The notes beneath the pieces were generated by a model. It was not told the DNA's origin. It saw only the letters and a list, made by a program, of their open reading frames with translations, and did not search any database. Below are positions 50,734 through 59,554 of a stretch of 64,000 nt of DNA, in pieces. The stretch comes from DASZIT01 sp036268775. GTDB lineage: Bacteria; Actinomycetota; Acidimicrobiia; Acidimicrobiales; RAAP-2. Location: assembly GCA_036268775.1 (NCBI GenBank), contig DATATM010000020.1:1-64000 (forward strand), in the 5' to 3' direction. How positions within the stretch are numbered: position 1 is the first letter of the stretch; the number at the start of each line of letters is the position of its first letter. The translations under genes were made by a program, and so were the position numbers.

Positions 50734-51177
50734 CGCCGATCTGACGTCAAAGCCTCGGCCAGTGGGATTTCCATTGATGACTCGCCGGTCGAACGGGTTG
50801 GGGGAGTCCGGTGGCTGAGGACGGCGACGTCAACCCCTGGAGCCATTGGTCTGCCCCACTCGCCAGAGGACAGGAGGTTGCGGGGCTCCATTGGGCATGG
50901 TCGTCGCGCTGGCCGCGGGGAGACGCGGAGCCACCACTGAGGCGGCGCGTTGGATGTCCCTCTCTTCGCCTGTAGATACGAGTGGCGGTTACACGGAGAC
51001 CAAATGTCCACGCATCCGATTCGTGTGGGAGCCGACAGGACCCGAGGATGAGCCGGATCAGGCCCGGACGCGGCTAGAAGACGACATCGCCGACGGTCAG
51101 GTGCAGGCGGCTGGCGAAACGGCAGCCCGAAGCAAAAACGCCTGGTCCGGGGGCGCACGGTCGAGACGCCGCTCCCG
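50734..51177. other. Intergenic region before the convergent ABC permease
   Basis: About 440 bp with no supported gene. Short frames on both strands are Arg/Pro-rich and patternless. No strong terminator hairpin seen. Confidence 0.4.
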
Positions 51178-53676
51178 TCAGTCGAAGGGCTGGCGAGCGA
51201 TGGCCGACACTTCGCGACCGGCGAACAGCCAGCCGCCCACCGCGGCGATCAACGGCATGCCGACGAGGATGATGAGGAGGTTGGTGGTTGGGGCGCTCGA
51301 AAGTGCCGCCAGCCCGCCGTTCTGGGTGCTACTCCGGAAATACCCTATGGCGGCGACGTAGCCCGCCACTGTGCCCAGGACCGCCCCCAGTAGGGCCAAG
51401 GCTGCGGCCGTGGCGGCGGTGACGCTGCGGCGGGTCGAACTGCTGGCCCCGGTGGCAGACAGGGTGCGCAAGTCGCCGGCTGTCTCACTTCGAATCAGGC
51501 CGATCGACATGGCGAGGATACCCAGCGCCAGCAGGATGCCGAAGACGGTGGCCCAGTTGATGATCTCCGCCGAGGACGGCGCGCTGTTCTTGGTCTCGAC
51601 AGCCATGCCCGACGTGGCGGCGGTCAGTTGGGCGCTCTTGATCTGGGCGGCGGTGAGCGGCTGCGAAGTCTGGATGAACCAGGCGGCGGCAGAAGAGCTG
51701 GCTTGCAGGCCCAACTGGCGGACGGCGTGCTCGGTGATGACCGTGTTGGGTGCCGACGTGCCCGACGGGAGCGCACTGACTGTCTGGATCACCGGATTGG
51801 CCAGGCACTCGCCGGTTGGGCAGGGAAAACTATCTGGCCCTGACTTCGCGAAGTAGTTGCCGTAGACGAGCTGCATGTCCGAGGTGGTGGGCAGCCCGGG
51901 GCGCATACTGAGGATGTCGGCGTTGGGGTCGATTGACGAAGCACTGATCCCGAAAGCGCGGAGCAGCGCCGGGGTGGCGATGTAGATCGGCCCATTCCAA
52001 TTGCGCCCGGGAGCCGCGCGCTGGAGGTTGGCGCTGGTGGTGTCGAGCTCGGTGATATTGGTGGTACCGAGAGCGGTGGCAATCTCACGCGCATTGGCCA
52101 CGGCCTGAGAGTTGCTTGGTGTCACGGTGCTGGCAGCACCCTGGTTGCCGGGTCCCCTCACGTCGTCCGGTCCACCGGCAGTGCTGACAACCAGCTGGTT
52201 CGAGGATAGGTTGGGCCCGGCATAGTCGAGGACGTTGGCGTACCGTCCGGCTGCGACCACGCAGATGACGACCGCGATCAGCACCCCGAGGCTGATGGCC
52301 GCCAGCGCCGAGGCCGAGCGAGCCCGGTAGCGGGACAGGTCGCGCAGCGCCAGGCGCACTGCGATCGGGGCACGGCGGCTGAATCTGCCCAGCACAACCA
52401 GGCAGAAGGGAGCCAGCAGGATCACCGCGGCGATGAGCACGACGAAGCCGAGAATGACCGGACCGCCGCTGCCCCCGTTGCTGCTGCCGCCGAGCGTGAA
52501 CAGGAGGAACGCGACCACCAGGAGTATGACCCCGGGAACCGCCGAGCGGTGAACCTGCTTCGGCGGAGCCGGCCGGCCGGATAGGGCGGAGACGATAGGG
52601 AGCCGGGTGATTGCACGGGCCGGGCGCCAGGCGGCGAACAGCGTGGCCACCACCGCAAGGGCCATCGACACCCCGATCACCACCCAGGGGAGCTGGAACG
52701 TGCCGATCAGGTGATGGGCGTTCGACTCAAGCCGCGGTCGGTAGGCCAACCAGCCCACCAGGCCCAGCACCGCGCCGATCAGCGCCCCGACCACACCGAC
52801 CGCCGCACCGTTCGCAAGCACCACCAATCTGATGTCCTGGTCGGTAGCCCCCACCGCGCCGAGCATCCCGATCGATCGCAGTCGGCGTTGGGCCAGCACG
52901 GTGAACCCGGCCACACCCACCAGGGCGATGAGGAGCATCCCAACCGTGTCCAATGCCAGCACGATGGTTTCCGGGTTGAGCGTGTTCGAAGACGGCGAGG
53001 GGGTGTGCACGCTGGGGCCGAAGGAGGCGTTGCTGGCCCCGGCGTCAAAGAGCACCGTCACCTGGGTGGGCGAGGTGACTTGTCCGGGTGCGACCAACGC
53101 GAATTCGTCCAGCAGGCTCTGCGGATTCTGGACGATGCCGACGACGCGCCTGGCTGTCCCCCCCTGGTGCCAAATGTCCCCGACCTTGAGGTTGAAGGCG
53201 GAGGCCAGGCCATCGGTCACCGCCACCTGGCCCGGGCCGGTGGGAAAGCTCCCCGAAACCAGCGAGAGCATCGACTGCCCATACGGCCCATGGGGACTCT
53301 GCGACCGGAGTTGATAGGTGCTGACCGAGCCGGGGATGGACAGGGTTTGGTTCTCGATGACGTCGACGTTGCCGAAGCGCTGCTGCAGCCCCTGGATGTC
53401 GGCGGTCAGGTGGGGATCGGATCCGGAGTAGGCGGCAAGATGGTCGGCGGTCCCGAACCCGGAGTTGGCCGGCGGCGGAGTGTCGGTGGCCACCGCCGAT
53501 CCCACCACTGTTGCCGCCACCGCCACGATGATCAGCGCCAATATCAGCAACTGCTGGCGCCACTCCCGACGGAACAGCCGCCATGCCCATCGGACCATGG
53601 CCCGGCGGGCAGGGACCCCACCACTACCGCTTCGGGTTCCCACCTCGGCGGGCCGCTCCAATACCGCGGTGGTCAT
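51178..53676 (-). CDS. FtsX-like ABC transporter permease (large, two-module)
   Basis: An 832-residue permease with two FtsX-type modules, about ten membrane helices in all. One module ends with QRRLRSIGMLGAVGATDQDI followed by helices; the C-terminal module has IGLIRSETAGDLRTLSATGA before its helices. Large extracytoplasmic domains lie between. ATG 53676 overlaps the ATPase stop by ATGA. It probably exports lipids, peptides or drugs and is regulated by the PadR protein two genes upstream. The substrate is unknown. Confidence 0.87.
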   Translation of the reverse strand: MTTAVLERPAEVGTRSGSGGVPARRAMVRWAWRLFRREWRQQLLILALIIVAVAATVVGSAVATDTPPPANSGFGTADHLAAYSGSDPHLTADIQGLQQRFGNVDVIENQTLSIPGSVSTYQLRSQSPHGPYGQSMLSLVSGSFPTGPGQVAVTDGLASAFNLKVGDIWHQGGTARRVVGIVQNPQSLLDEFALVAPGQVTSPTQVTVLFDAGASNASFGPSVHTPSPSSNTLNPETIVLALDTVGMLLIALVGVAGFTVLAQRRLRSIGMLGAVGATDQDIRLVVLANGAAVGVVGALIGAVLGLVGWLAYRPRLESNAHHLIGTFQLPWVVIGVSMALAVVATLFAAWRPARAITRLPIVSALSGRPAPPKQVHRSAVPGVILLVVAFLLFTLGGSSNGGSGGPVILGFVVLIAAVILLAPFCLVVLGRFSRRAPIAVRLALRDLSRYRARSASALAAISLGVLIAVVICVVAAGRYANVLDYAGPNLSSNQLVVSTAGGPDDVRGPGNQGAASTVTPSNSQAVANAREIATALGTTNITELDTTSANLQRAAPGRNWNGPIYIATPALLRAFGISASSIDPNADILSMRPGLPTTSDMQLVYGNYFAKSGPDSFPCPTGECLANPVIQTVSALPSGTSAPNTVITEHAVRQLGLQASSSAAAWFIQTSQPLTAAQIKSAQLTAATSGMAVETKNSAPSSAEIINWATVFGILLALGILAMSIGLIRSETAGDLRTLSATGASSSTRRSVTAATAAALALLGAVLGTVAGYVAAIGYFRSSTQNGGLAALSSAPTTNLLIILVGMPLIAAVGGWLFAGREVSAIARQPFD

Positions 53677-54395
53677 TGGTGGGGGACTGCAGTGAGGAGC
53701 GACTCGGGGCTGGGCGGCGGGGACGTCTGGTCCACCACCCGCCCGTCTCGCAGGAACACCACCCGGTCGGCCCACGATGCCAACTGGGCGTCGTGGGTCA
53801 CCACGACGGCGGCAACCCCCCGGTGGCAGGCGGTACGGATGAGACGCATGACCGCCTCGCCGTTGACCGAGTCCAGGGCGCCAGAGGGCTCATCGGCCAG
53901 CAGCAACTGGCGCTCTCCGACCACCGCCCGGGCTATGGATACCCGTTGGCGTTCGCCACCGGAGAGCTCGTCGGGAAAATGGGACGCCCGATCGGCCAGC
54001 CCCAGCTCTTCGAGCGCGGCCATGCCGGCGGCCTGCGCCTTCTTGGCGGAGATCCCGTCGAGTTCCAGTGGTAGCGAGACGTTCTCGACCGCGCTCAGCC
54101 CGGCCAATAGGTTGTAGTCCTGGAACACGTAGCCGATGGTGCGGCGGCGTATCCGGGCCTGGTCGTTGCGGGGCATCTTCGAAAGGGAGGCCCCGCCAAC
54201 CAGGACGTCGCCGCGCGTAGGCTTCTCGAGGCTCCCGGCGATGGTCAGCAGCGTGCTCTTCCCTGAACCGCTGGCTCCCATGACCGCCACCAGCGAACCG
54301 GCGTCGACCGACAGATTGACATCGGAGAGGGCCTGAACCTCGGTCGGTCCCTCGCCGTAGAACTTGGAGACGTATCGCATCTCAAGGAAACTCAT
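53673..54395 (-). CDS. ABC transporter ATP-binding protein
   Basis: A 240-residue ATPase. Walker A is GASGSGKST, the Q-loop YVFQDYNLLAGL, the signature LSGGERQRVSIARAVVGERQ, and Walker B LLLADEPSGALD followed by VVVTHDAQLASW. It overlaps the PadR stop (54392-54395) and the permease start, giving an ATGA-coupled three-gene operon. It energises the FtsX-like permease. Confidence 0.9.
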   Translation of the reverse strand: MSFLEMRYVSKFYGEGPTEVQALSDVNLSVDAGSLVAVMGASGSGKSTLLTIAGSLEKPTRGDVLVGGASLSKMPRNDQARIRRRTIGYVFQDYNLLAGLSAVENVSLPLELDGISAKKAQAAGMAALEELGLADRASHFPDELSGGERQRVSIARAVVGERQLLLADEPSGALDSVNGEAVMRLIRTACHRGVAAVVVTHDAQLASWADRVVFLRDGRVVDQTSPPPSPESLLTAVPHQ

Positions 54396-54982
54396 CGCTT
54401 CACCTCAATTCTCCGGCGCAACTTCGGCATCGGAAATCCAGTTCCAGTGGGTCGGGGGGGATCGGACTCCGCTCGCTTGAGACGACCGTCGGCGGTGTCC
54501 AGCCATCGGACGACCGAATCGAGCCGGAAGAGCTCGGCATCGACCACCAGGGCGAAACTCACATCGAACTGCCCGTCGTCCTCCTTGAGCCGCGTCCATT
54601 GCTGCATGAGCTCGACCAGGTAGCGGCGATGCACCTGGATCACTTCGTGCACGTCGACCCCGGGCATCCGCAGGGCCACCAGCACCTTGATGACCAGGTC
54701 ATCGCGAGGGGGTGAGCTCAGGTCGGGGGGTGTGCGGAGCCACCCGGTGAGCTCCGCGTGGCCCTCGGTAGTGATCCGGAACCCCTTCTGCGGTCCCTCG
54801 GCGGCGGCGGCGTCGTCGGACTCGACCAGTCCGTCCCGCTCGAGCCGCTGCAACGTCGTGTACACCTGGCCGACGTTCAGCGGCCACACCTCACCGGTCC
54901 TCTCCTCGAATTCGTGCCGGAGCTGGAGGCCGTACTTCGGACCCTCGCTCAGGAGGGCGAGCAGGGCGTGGCGCACACTCAT
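54392..54982 (-). CDS. PadR-family transcriptional regulator
   Basis: A 196-residue PadR regulator. The winged helix is HALLALLSEGPKYGLQLRHE, then WPLNVGQVYTTLQRLERDGL and the wing GPQKGFRITTEGHAELTGWL. The C-terminal helical part is of the PadR dimerisation type. It leads the operon with the ABC exporter and has a near-perfect palindrome just upstream, so it probably autorepresses and is relieved by the transported compound. Confidence 0.9.
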   Translation of the reverse strand: MSVRHALLALLSEGPKYGLQLRHEFEERTGEVWPLNVGQVYTTLQRLERDGLVESDDAAAAEGPQKGFRITTEGHAELTGWLRTPPDLSSPPRDDLVIKVLVALRMPGVDVHEVIQVHRRYLVELMQQWTRLKEDDGQFDVSFALVVDAELFRLDSVVRWLDTADGRLKRAESDPPRPTGTGFPMPKLRRRIEVKR

Positions 54983-54996
54983 CGGATGATCGCTTC

Positions 54997-55021
54997 GAGT
55001 AGCATACTGAGTATCCTACTC
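54997..55021. promoter_or_regulatory. Near-perfect 25-bp palindrome upstream of padR
   Basis: Outer arms GAGTAG and CTACTC enclose inner arms ATACT and AGTAT, with two mismatched positions and a one-base centre. It begins 15 bp upstream of the PadR start and would overlap its promoter. ATAC/GTAT cores are usual for PadR sites. Confidence 0.7.
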
Positions 55022-55149
55022 CGCCTTAAGGCGATTGCAAGGGGAAAATGCGAAAAATGGGGGAAGAGCTCCAGCCGGCGTTCGCACCACCAGTTTGAGG
55101 ATGGACGGCGAGGGCGTCCATCAGGGATGACCCTGATATCGCCCGGATG

Positions 55150-55500
55150 TCATCCGGCGGCCGGGCCCTTATCCAATCTGCTTTGAGGATTGGAGCGCAC
55201 CTGGCGGTCGAGGGCGGCAAGACGCCGATCCCACCGAGCGGTGATGTCGGCCATCCATCCGGCTGCCTCACTCATCGCCTCGGCGTGGACCCGGTAGCGC
55301 ACGTCGCGGCCCTGGCGCTCGGGTACCAGCAGTCCGGCTCCAGCCAGGGTCGTCAGATGCTTGACCACCGCCTGGCGAGACATGGGATAGTCGGGCGCCA
55401 GCTCCGTCGCCGTCATTGGGCCGTCAGAAGACAGGCGATCGAGCAGCCGGCGCCGAGTGGGGTCGCCCAGCGCCGAGAAGACGGCGTCCTCGTCCGTCAT
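55150..55500 (-). CDS. ArsR-family transcriptional regulator
   Basis: A 116-residue winged helix. FSALGDPTRRRLLDRLSSDG is the classical opening, followed by MTATELAPDYPMSRQAVVKH, then LAGAGLLVPERQGRDVRYRV as the wing. There are no obvious metal-binding cysteines, so a non-metal signal is likely. It follows the SRPBCC gene by 4 bp on the same strand. Two matching palindromes lie upstream of that operon and are its probable sites. Confidence 0.88.
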   Translation of the reverse strand: MTDEDAVFSALGDPTRRRLLDRLSSDGPMTATELAPDYPMSRQAVVKHLTTLAGAGLLVPERQGRDVRYRVHAEAMSEAAGWMADITARWDRRLAALDRQVRSNPQSRLDKGPAAG

Positions 55501-55504
55501 CCAG

Positions 55505-56002
55505 TTAGGGCGCGACCAAGGCGGAGGCGGCCGCGGTCATGCACCAGGCGCCAGCCAACCGCGTGTCCCACCAAGTCCACGACGTTGACTGCCCGGCATC
55601 GGCCAAGGGGGACTCCACCCTAGACGGACCGGTGGAAGCCACCGAGCTCGCCCGCACGGCACTGTCCGTTTCGGGAACCCTCGCCGGCCGCTGGCTCCGC
55701 AGGGACTCTTCGGTGATCGTCAGCCGGGTCCCCTCATCGGCCGGCTCGAGGAGATAGGTCACTTCCGAGACGTCAGCGTCATCGTTCTCCGGCCACCACT
55801 GGAAGCAGAGCTGATGGGGAGCCACCACCGACTCCACGCGACCGGCTCGACGACCTTCGTCGTCGGTAAAGCGGATCTCACCCCCCGGGACGAGCTCCCA
55901 CGCCGCGGTGGAACCGAACCAGGTGGCCATGGAGGACGGGTCGGTCAGGACCTCCCAGAGGTGGTCGATATCGACGGGAAAGGCGATCTGGCGATGGAAC
56001 AC
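55505..56002 (-). CDS. SRPBCC / AHSA1-like protein of an ArsR operon
   Basis: A 165-residue START-like protein with IAFPVDIDHLWEVLTDPSSM, then WFGSTAAWELVPGGEIRFTD and VTYLLEPADEGTRLTITEES. It lacks recognisable catalytic residues. GTG 56002 is preferred, preceded by GGAGG; an open upstream stretch lacks similarity. ArsR-SRPBCC pairs are common, usually with the regulator first, so here the order is reversed. It may bind the signal sensed by the ArsR protein. Confidence 0.8.
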   Translation of the reverse strand: MFHRQIAFPVDIDHLWEVLTDPSSMATWFGSTAAWELVPGGEIRFTDDEGRRAGRVESVVAPHQLCFQWWPENDDADVSEVTYLLEPADEGTRLTITEESLRSQRPARVPETDSAVRASSVASTGPSRVESPLADAGQSTSWTWWDTRLAGAWCMTAAASALVAP

Positions 56003-56035
56003 GGCGGCCTCCTGGGGGTGAGCAGGGCTTAATGA

Positions 56036-56051
56036 GCAACTCCATAGTTGC
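56036..56051. promoter_or_regulatory. Palindromic operator copy 1 (ArsR/clpP divergon)
   Basis: GCAACT-CCAT-AGTTGC, the same 6-bp arms as the site at 56076-56093 with a different centre. It is 34 bp upstream of the SRPBCC start. It probably binds the ArsR protein. Confidence 0.65.
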
Positions 56052-56075
56052 ACATGTCACCCGGCCCCGGTAATC

Positions 56076-56093
56076 TGCAACTAAATAGTTGCA
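56076..56093. promoter_or_regulatory. Palindromic operator copy 2 (ArsR/clpP divergon)
   Basis: TGCAACTAAATAGTTGCA, an 18-bp inverted repeat with 8-bp arms around AA. It lies 37 bp before the clpP start and 40 bp from copy 1, centre to centre about four helical turns. Both copies sit between the divergent SRPBCC-arsR and clpP genes. Confidence 0.75.
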
Positions 56094-56130
56094 CGACCAG
56101 GAACGGTCATGCCTGGAGAGGAGAATCACG

Positions 56131-56790
56131 GTGAATCACAGGGCCAGCAGCTACATGGTGCCGACGGTGGTCGAACAGTCATCTCGAGGTGAGCGCGCCT
56201 TCGATATCTACTCTCGGCTGTTGAAGGACAGGATCGTGATGCTGAATACCGAGATCAATGATGACAGCGCGGGACTGCTGATCGCCCAGCTCCTTCACCT
56301 CGAAGCGGAGGATCCCGACAAGGACATTTCGCTGTACATCAATTCCCCCGGTGGGTCGGTGACGTCGACGTTGGGCATCTACGACACCATGCAGTTCGTC
56401 CATCCCGACGTCTCGACCATGTGTCTCGGGATGGCGGCGTCGGGGGCGGCTGTCCTGCTGGCCGGCGGGGCACCGGGCAAGCGGTTCGCTCTGCCGAACG
56501 CCCGGATACTCATTCATCAACCCCACGGCGGCGCCCAGGGCCAGTCCATCGACATCGAAAACCAGGCTCGGGAGATCGGGTATCTCCGAGGCCGACTCGA
56601 AGAGATCCTGGCCCGGCACTGCGGACAGCCCATCGAGCGTATCGCCAAGGACACCGACCGCGACTACATCGTCGGTGGATGTGATGCCGTTAGCTACGGG
56701 CTCATCGACGAGATCCTCGGACCGAGGGAATCACTGGTGCCGGGGCCCGCTCTCAGCGTCGGAGCCGCGACGGCGGGGAAATCCAAGTAG
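56131..56790 (+). CDS. clpP: ATP-dependent Clp protease proteolytic subunit
   Basis: A 219-residue ClpP. The triad is intact: Ser104 in CLGMAASGAAVLLAGG, His129 in ILIHQPHGGAQGQS, and Asp178 in KDTDRDYIVGG, with spacings matching the E. coli enzyme. It assembles into a heptameric chamber that degrades substrates fed by ClpX or ClpC. GTG 56131 follows a strong GGAGAGGAG ribosome site. It stands alone without clpX, so it is probably an accessory paralogue; two ArsR-type palindromes upstream suggest stress-linked control. Confidence 0.92.
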   Translation: MNHRASSYMVPTVVEQSSRGERAFDIYSRLLKDRIVMLNTEINDDSAGLLIAQLLHLEAEDPDKDISLYINSPGGSVTSTLGIYDTMQFVHPDVSTMCLGMAASGAAVLLAGGAPGKRFALPNARILIHQPHGGAQGQSIDIENQAREIGYLRGRLEEILARHCGQPIERIAKDTDRDYIVGGCDAVSYGLIDEILGPRESLVPGPALSVGAATAGKSK

Positions 56791-56817
56791 CCGTTCCGTG
56801 ACGGGGTCCGGCCCTTC

Positions 56818-57450
56818 TCAGCTCCGCGTTTGCTGGGGTCCGAGGGCTCGTTCGGCGCGCATGACCCGGAGCCGATGGATGAAGAGGACAGCCACGGCCA
56901 GGACGACCAGGACGCCAGCCACGTACCCCGCGTAGCTGAAGCCTTTGAGCACCTTGTGGTAGCTGCTGCCCAGGCCATACCCCACACTTGTCAAGACCGC
57001 GCACCACACCGCGCAACCGATGACGGTGAAGGCCACGAACTTCGCCATCGCCATCTCGCCCAGACCGGCGGCGAACGAGACGAACGACCGGAGGAGCGGG
57101 ATGAATCGACCGAACAGGACAACCGGCTCGCCCCGCCGGGCGAACCAGGCCTCGGCCCGGTCGAGATCCTTGTGCGTCAAAAGGACGTACTTTCCGACCC
57201 GATCCACCAGGGGCCGACCCCCGAAATACCCGATCAAATAGCCAGCCAGGGATCCCAGGACCTCGGCCAGCGTTGCCACCACGATGACCGCGATCAAGTT
57301 CAGGTGGTGTGGCTCATTGGCGATCTGCCCACTGGCAAGGACGCCCCCGAAGATGATGGCAACTTCCGCTCCGACCGGTAGGCCCATGGACGAGATGAAG
57401 CTGAGAACGAAGACGGCGAGGTACCCCCAGGTTTCAAGAAAATGCTCCAT
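56818..57450 (-). CDS. DedA-family membrane protein
   Basis: A 210-residue membrane protein of the DedA/VTT fold. GLPVGAEVAIIFGGVLASGQ and the FGRFIPLLRSFVSFAAGLGE segment with the conserved Arg pair are diagnostic, and LIGYFGGRPLVDRVGKYVLL lies between. Members flip or distribute lipids and affect envelope homeostasis. It is convergent with clpP and its stop is 27 bp from the clpP stop. Confidence 0.9.
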   Translation of the reverse strand: MEHFLETWGYLAVFVLSFISSMGLPVGAEVAIIFGGVLASGQIANEPHHLNLIAVIVVATLAEVLGSLAGYLIGYFGGRPLVDRVGKYVLLTHKDLDRAEAWFARRGEPVVLFGRFIPLLRSFVSFAAGLGEMAMAKFVAFTVIGCAVWCAVLTSVGYGLGSSYHKVLKGFSYAGYVAGVLVVLAVAVLFIHRLRVMRAERALGPQQTRS

Positions 57451-57873
57451 GTCGTACTCCTATCGATCCGAAGATCGACGAGTCGACCTGCGCTGATGTA
57501 GTTGGGGACTGAATCGGGATGGGGCGTAAGGAGGGGTTTGGCGGTCGATGATCTCGAAATTCGGGCATTGGTTCGTTGGGTATTGAGCCGCTCAGGGGGC
57601 GCCCTTCCTGGCGAGGAGATTTGTCCGCGAGCGGACTGAGTCGACCTTCCAGCATTAGCTGCAAGCGTACGGAATCTGTGATGGGAAGGCATCCACCTGA
57701 AGGATGATTTGGATGTTCGACCTGGGGATTAGGAGCTGGACGCGGTTGACATCGGAAGTCCCGCCGCCGCCTTCACGCGGTTTCACCAGAGAGGATGCGG
57801 GTACGTAGCACCCGTAGGCATCGACAAACCGACGCCTTTACGCCGGACCAGTAAAGCGAGACGAGCAAGGAGC
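57451..57873. other. Intergenic region upstream of the small one-helix protein
   Basis: About 420 bp between divergent DedA and small-protein genes. No gene or clear palindrome is visible; promoters for both presumably lie here. Confidence 0.4.
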
Positions 57874-58239
57874 ATGCAGCAAATGAAGAACGTGTGGAAG
57901 GGTCTGGTCATCGGAGCCTTTACCGGCGCCGGTATCGGTTGGGTCCTGGACCTCCTCGACGGGGGAGCAAAGAAACTCGTAGCTGCTGAAGGTCGTGTGG
58001 AAGAGGCGGTGCAACAGCACGCTCCCCAGGTAGCCGCGAGGGTACGCCAGGGTGTCTCGGAGACGGTGAGCCGAGTTCAGGACGCCGACTTGCCTGAGCA
58101 ACTCAGGGAAGTGGCTGACGCGACCAAGCGCAAGGTGGAGGTCCCAGAGAAGCTGAAGGGCGCCGCCGGTGCCACCAGGCAGAAGGTGGCGCGGGCGGCC
58201 AAACAGGGCAGCAGCGCTGCCACCTCTATCACATCCTGA
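57874..58239 (+). CDS. Small one-helix protein with amphipathic helical tail
   Basis: A 121-residue protein. An N-terminal segment WKGLVIGAFTGAGIGWVLDL, resembling the glycine-rich helix of YtxH-like proteins, is followed by a long charged, Ala/Val/Lys/Glu-rich helical tail. It probably sits at the membrane with the tail in the cytoplasm and may be stress-related. AAGGAG precedes the ATG. No family certain. Confidence 0.65.
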   Translation: MQQMKNVWKGLVIGAFTGAGIGWVLDLLDGGAKKLVAAEGRVEEAVQQHAPQVAARVRQGVSETVSRVQDADLPEQLREVADATKRKVEVPEKLKGAAGATRQKVARAAKQGSSAATSITS

Positions 58240-58393
58240 CCGCCCCTACGTTGGAGGCACTGGAGCCTCTGGAGGGAGGCGGGCATTTCGAGACCGGCTT
58301 TCTCGACGCCCAGTTTGAAGCCTGAAGATTGAAGGTCCGGTATTCGGGGTATGGCCCCGGCGTGAATCAACCGGCGTGCTTAGCGGGCAAAGA

Positions 58394-59554
58394 ATGAAGA
58401 CCCGAGAAGAGGATACGACAGCCGATCCCGTCGGCGGCATGGTGGCAGTCGGTCCCGAAGCCCTCATCCTCCCGACCGATGTCCAGAGCGAGCTCGGTGA
58501 GACCGACGGGTCATTGGGGACGTTGGGCCGCCCGTTCGATCGGCGCAGCCCATTCTTCGTGGGCCTGACCGGTGCGTTGGGTGTGGCGGTGGCGTACGTC
58601 ACCTTCCGCGGCCTCGGCGACGTGGCCAGTGTCTTGATCATTGTCGGATTGGCCCTCTTCATCGCGGTCGGCCTGAACCCGATCATCGAAATGCTCGTTG
58701 CTCGGTCGCTGTCCCGGGGAGTGGCGGTTTCCATCGTCGTGCTCGGATTCGTACTCATCCTGGCCGCCTTTGTCGTGGTGGCGGTGCCACCGATCACCCA
58801 CGAGTTCCACGTGCTGGTCACCAACTATCCCCGCTACAAGGCGGATCTGGTGGCAGGAAGAGGCTGGGCCGGCCGGCTGGTCGTCAAGCTCCATCTCACC
58901 GGGTACCTGAACGGTAAGTCCAAGCTCAAGGTCCCGGTGGCGGGAGGCCTGCTCGGAGCCGGCAAAGTTATCCTGTCGTTTGGCGTCGCGGCTGTCAGCG
59001 TCGTGGCCCTGACGATCTACTTCCTCATCGCGCTTCCCGGTGTGAAGAAACTGTGGCTTTCGCTGATCGTACGAAGCCGGCGTGAGCGGGTCAGTTTGCT
59101 CACGGAGGAGGTATTCGACCGGGTCGGGGGATTCATGCTGGGGAACCTGTTGACGTCGGTGATATCGGCAGTGGGTACCTACGTGTGGTTGATCATCTTC
59201 GGGGTTCCCTACGCACTCCTCCTGGCCCTCGTCGTCGCCATATTCGATCTCATACCGATGGTGGGGTCGACCATCGCCGGTGTCATCGTGTCCCTCGTAG
59301 CCCTGACCCGAGGCCTCCCCATCGCCATCGCCACCGCCGCTTTCTACATCGCCTACCGGTTTCTCGAGGATTACCTCCTGAACCCACGAGTGATGAAGCA
59401 CACCGTCAAGGTTTCGCCGGGTCTGACCATCATCGCCACCCTCATCGGGGGCTCCCTGCTCGGGATCATCGGGGCGCTCATCGCTATCCCCGTGGCCGCC
59501 ACGATCCATCTCCTCCTCGAAGAAGTGGCCTTCCCCCGACAGAATCAACGATGA
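58394..59554 (+). CDS. AI-2E family transporter (YdiK/PerM-like permease)
   Basis: A 386-residue membrane protein with a polar N terminus of about 55 residues and about eight helices. The family region VYALLLALVVAIFDLIPMVGS and the C-terminal YRFLEDYLLNPRVMKHTVKV are characteristic. Some relatives export AI-2, others act as Na+/H+ antiporters; the name should not be over-read. The stop overlaps the HAD gene start by ATGA. Confidence 0.88.
   Translation: MKTREEDTTADPVGGMVAVGPEALILPTDVQSELGETDGSLGTLGRPFDRRSPFFVGLTGALGVAVAYVTFRGLGDVASVLIIVGLALFIAVGLNPIIEMLVARSLSRGVAVSIVVLGFVLILAAFVVVAVPPITHEFHVLVTNYPRYKADLVAGRGWAGRLVVKLHLTGYLNGKSKLKVPVAGGLLGAGKVILSFGVAAVSVVALTIYFLIALPGVKKLWLSLIVRSRRERVSLLTEEVFDRVGGFMLGNLLTSVISAVGTYVWLIIFGVPYALLLALVVAIFDLIPMVGSTIAGVIVSLVALTRGLPIAIATAAFYIAYRFLEDYLLNPRVMKHTVKVSPGLTIIATLIGGSLLGIIGALIAIPVAATIHLLLEEVAFPRQNQR

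Noticed and set aside
52711..54117. Plus-strand open frame of 468 codons opposite the ABC genes
   Set aside because: Shadow frame with no motif; the minus strand has Walker, signature and FtsX features.
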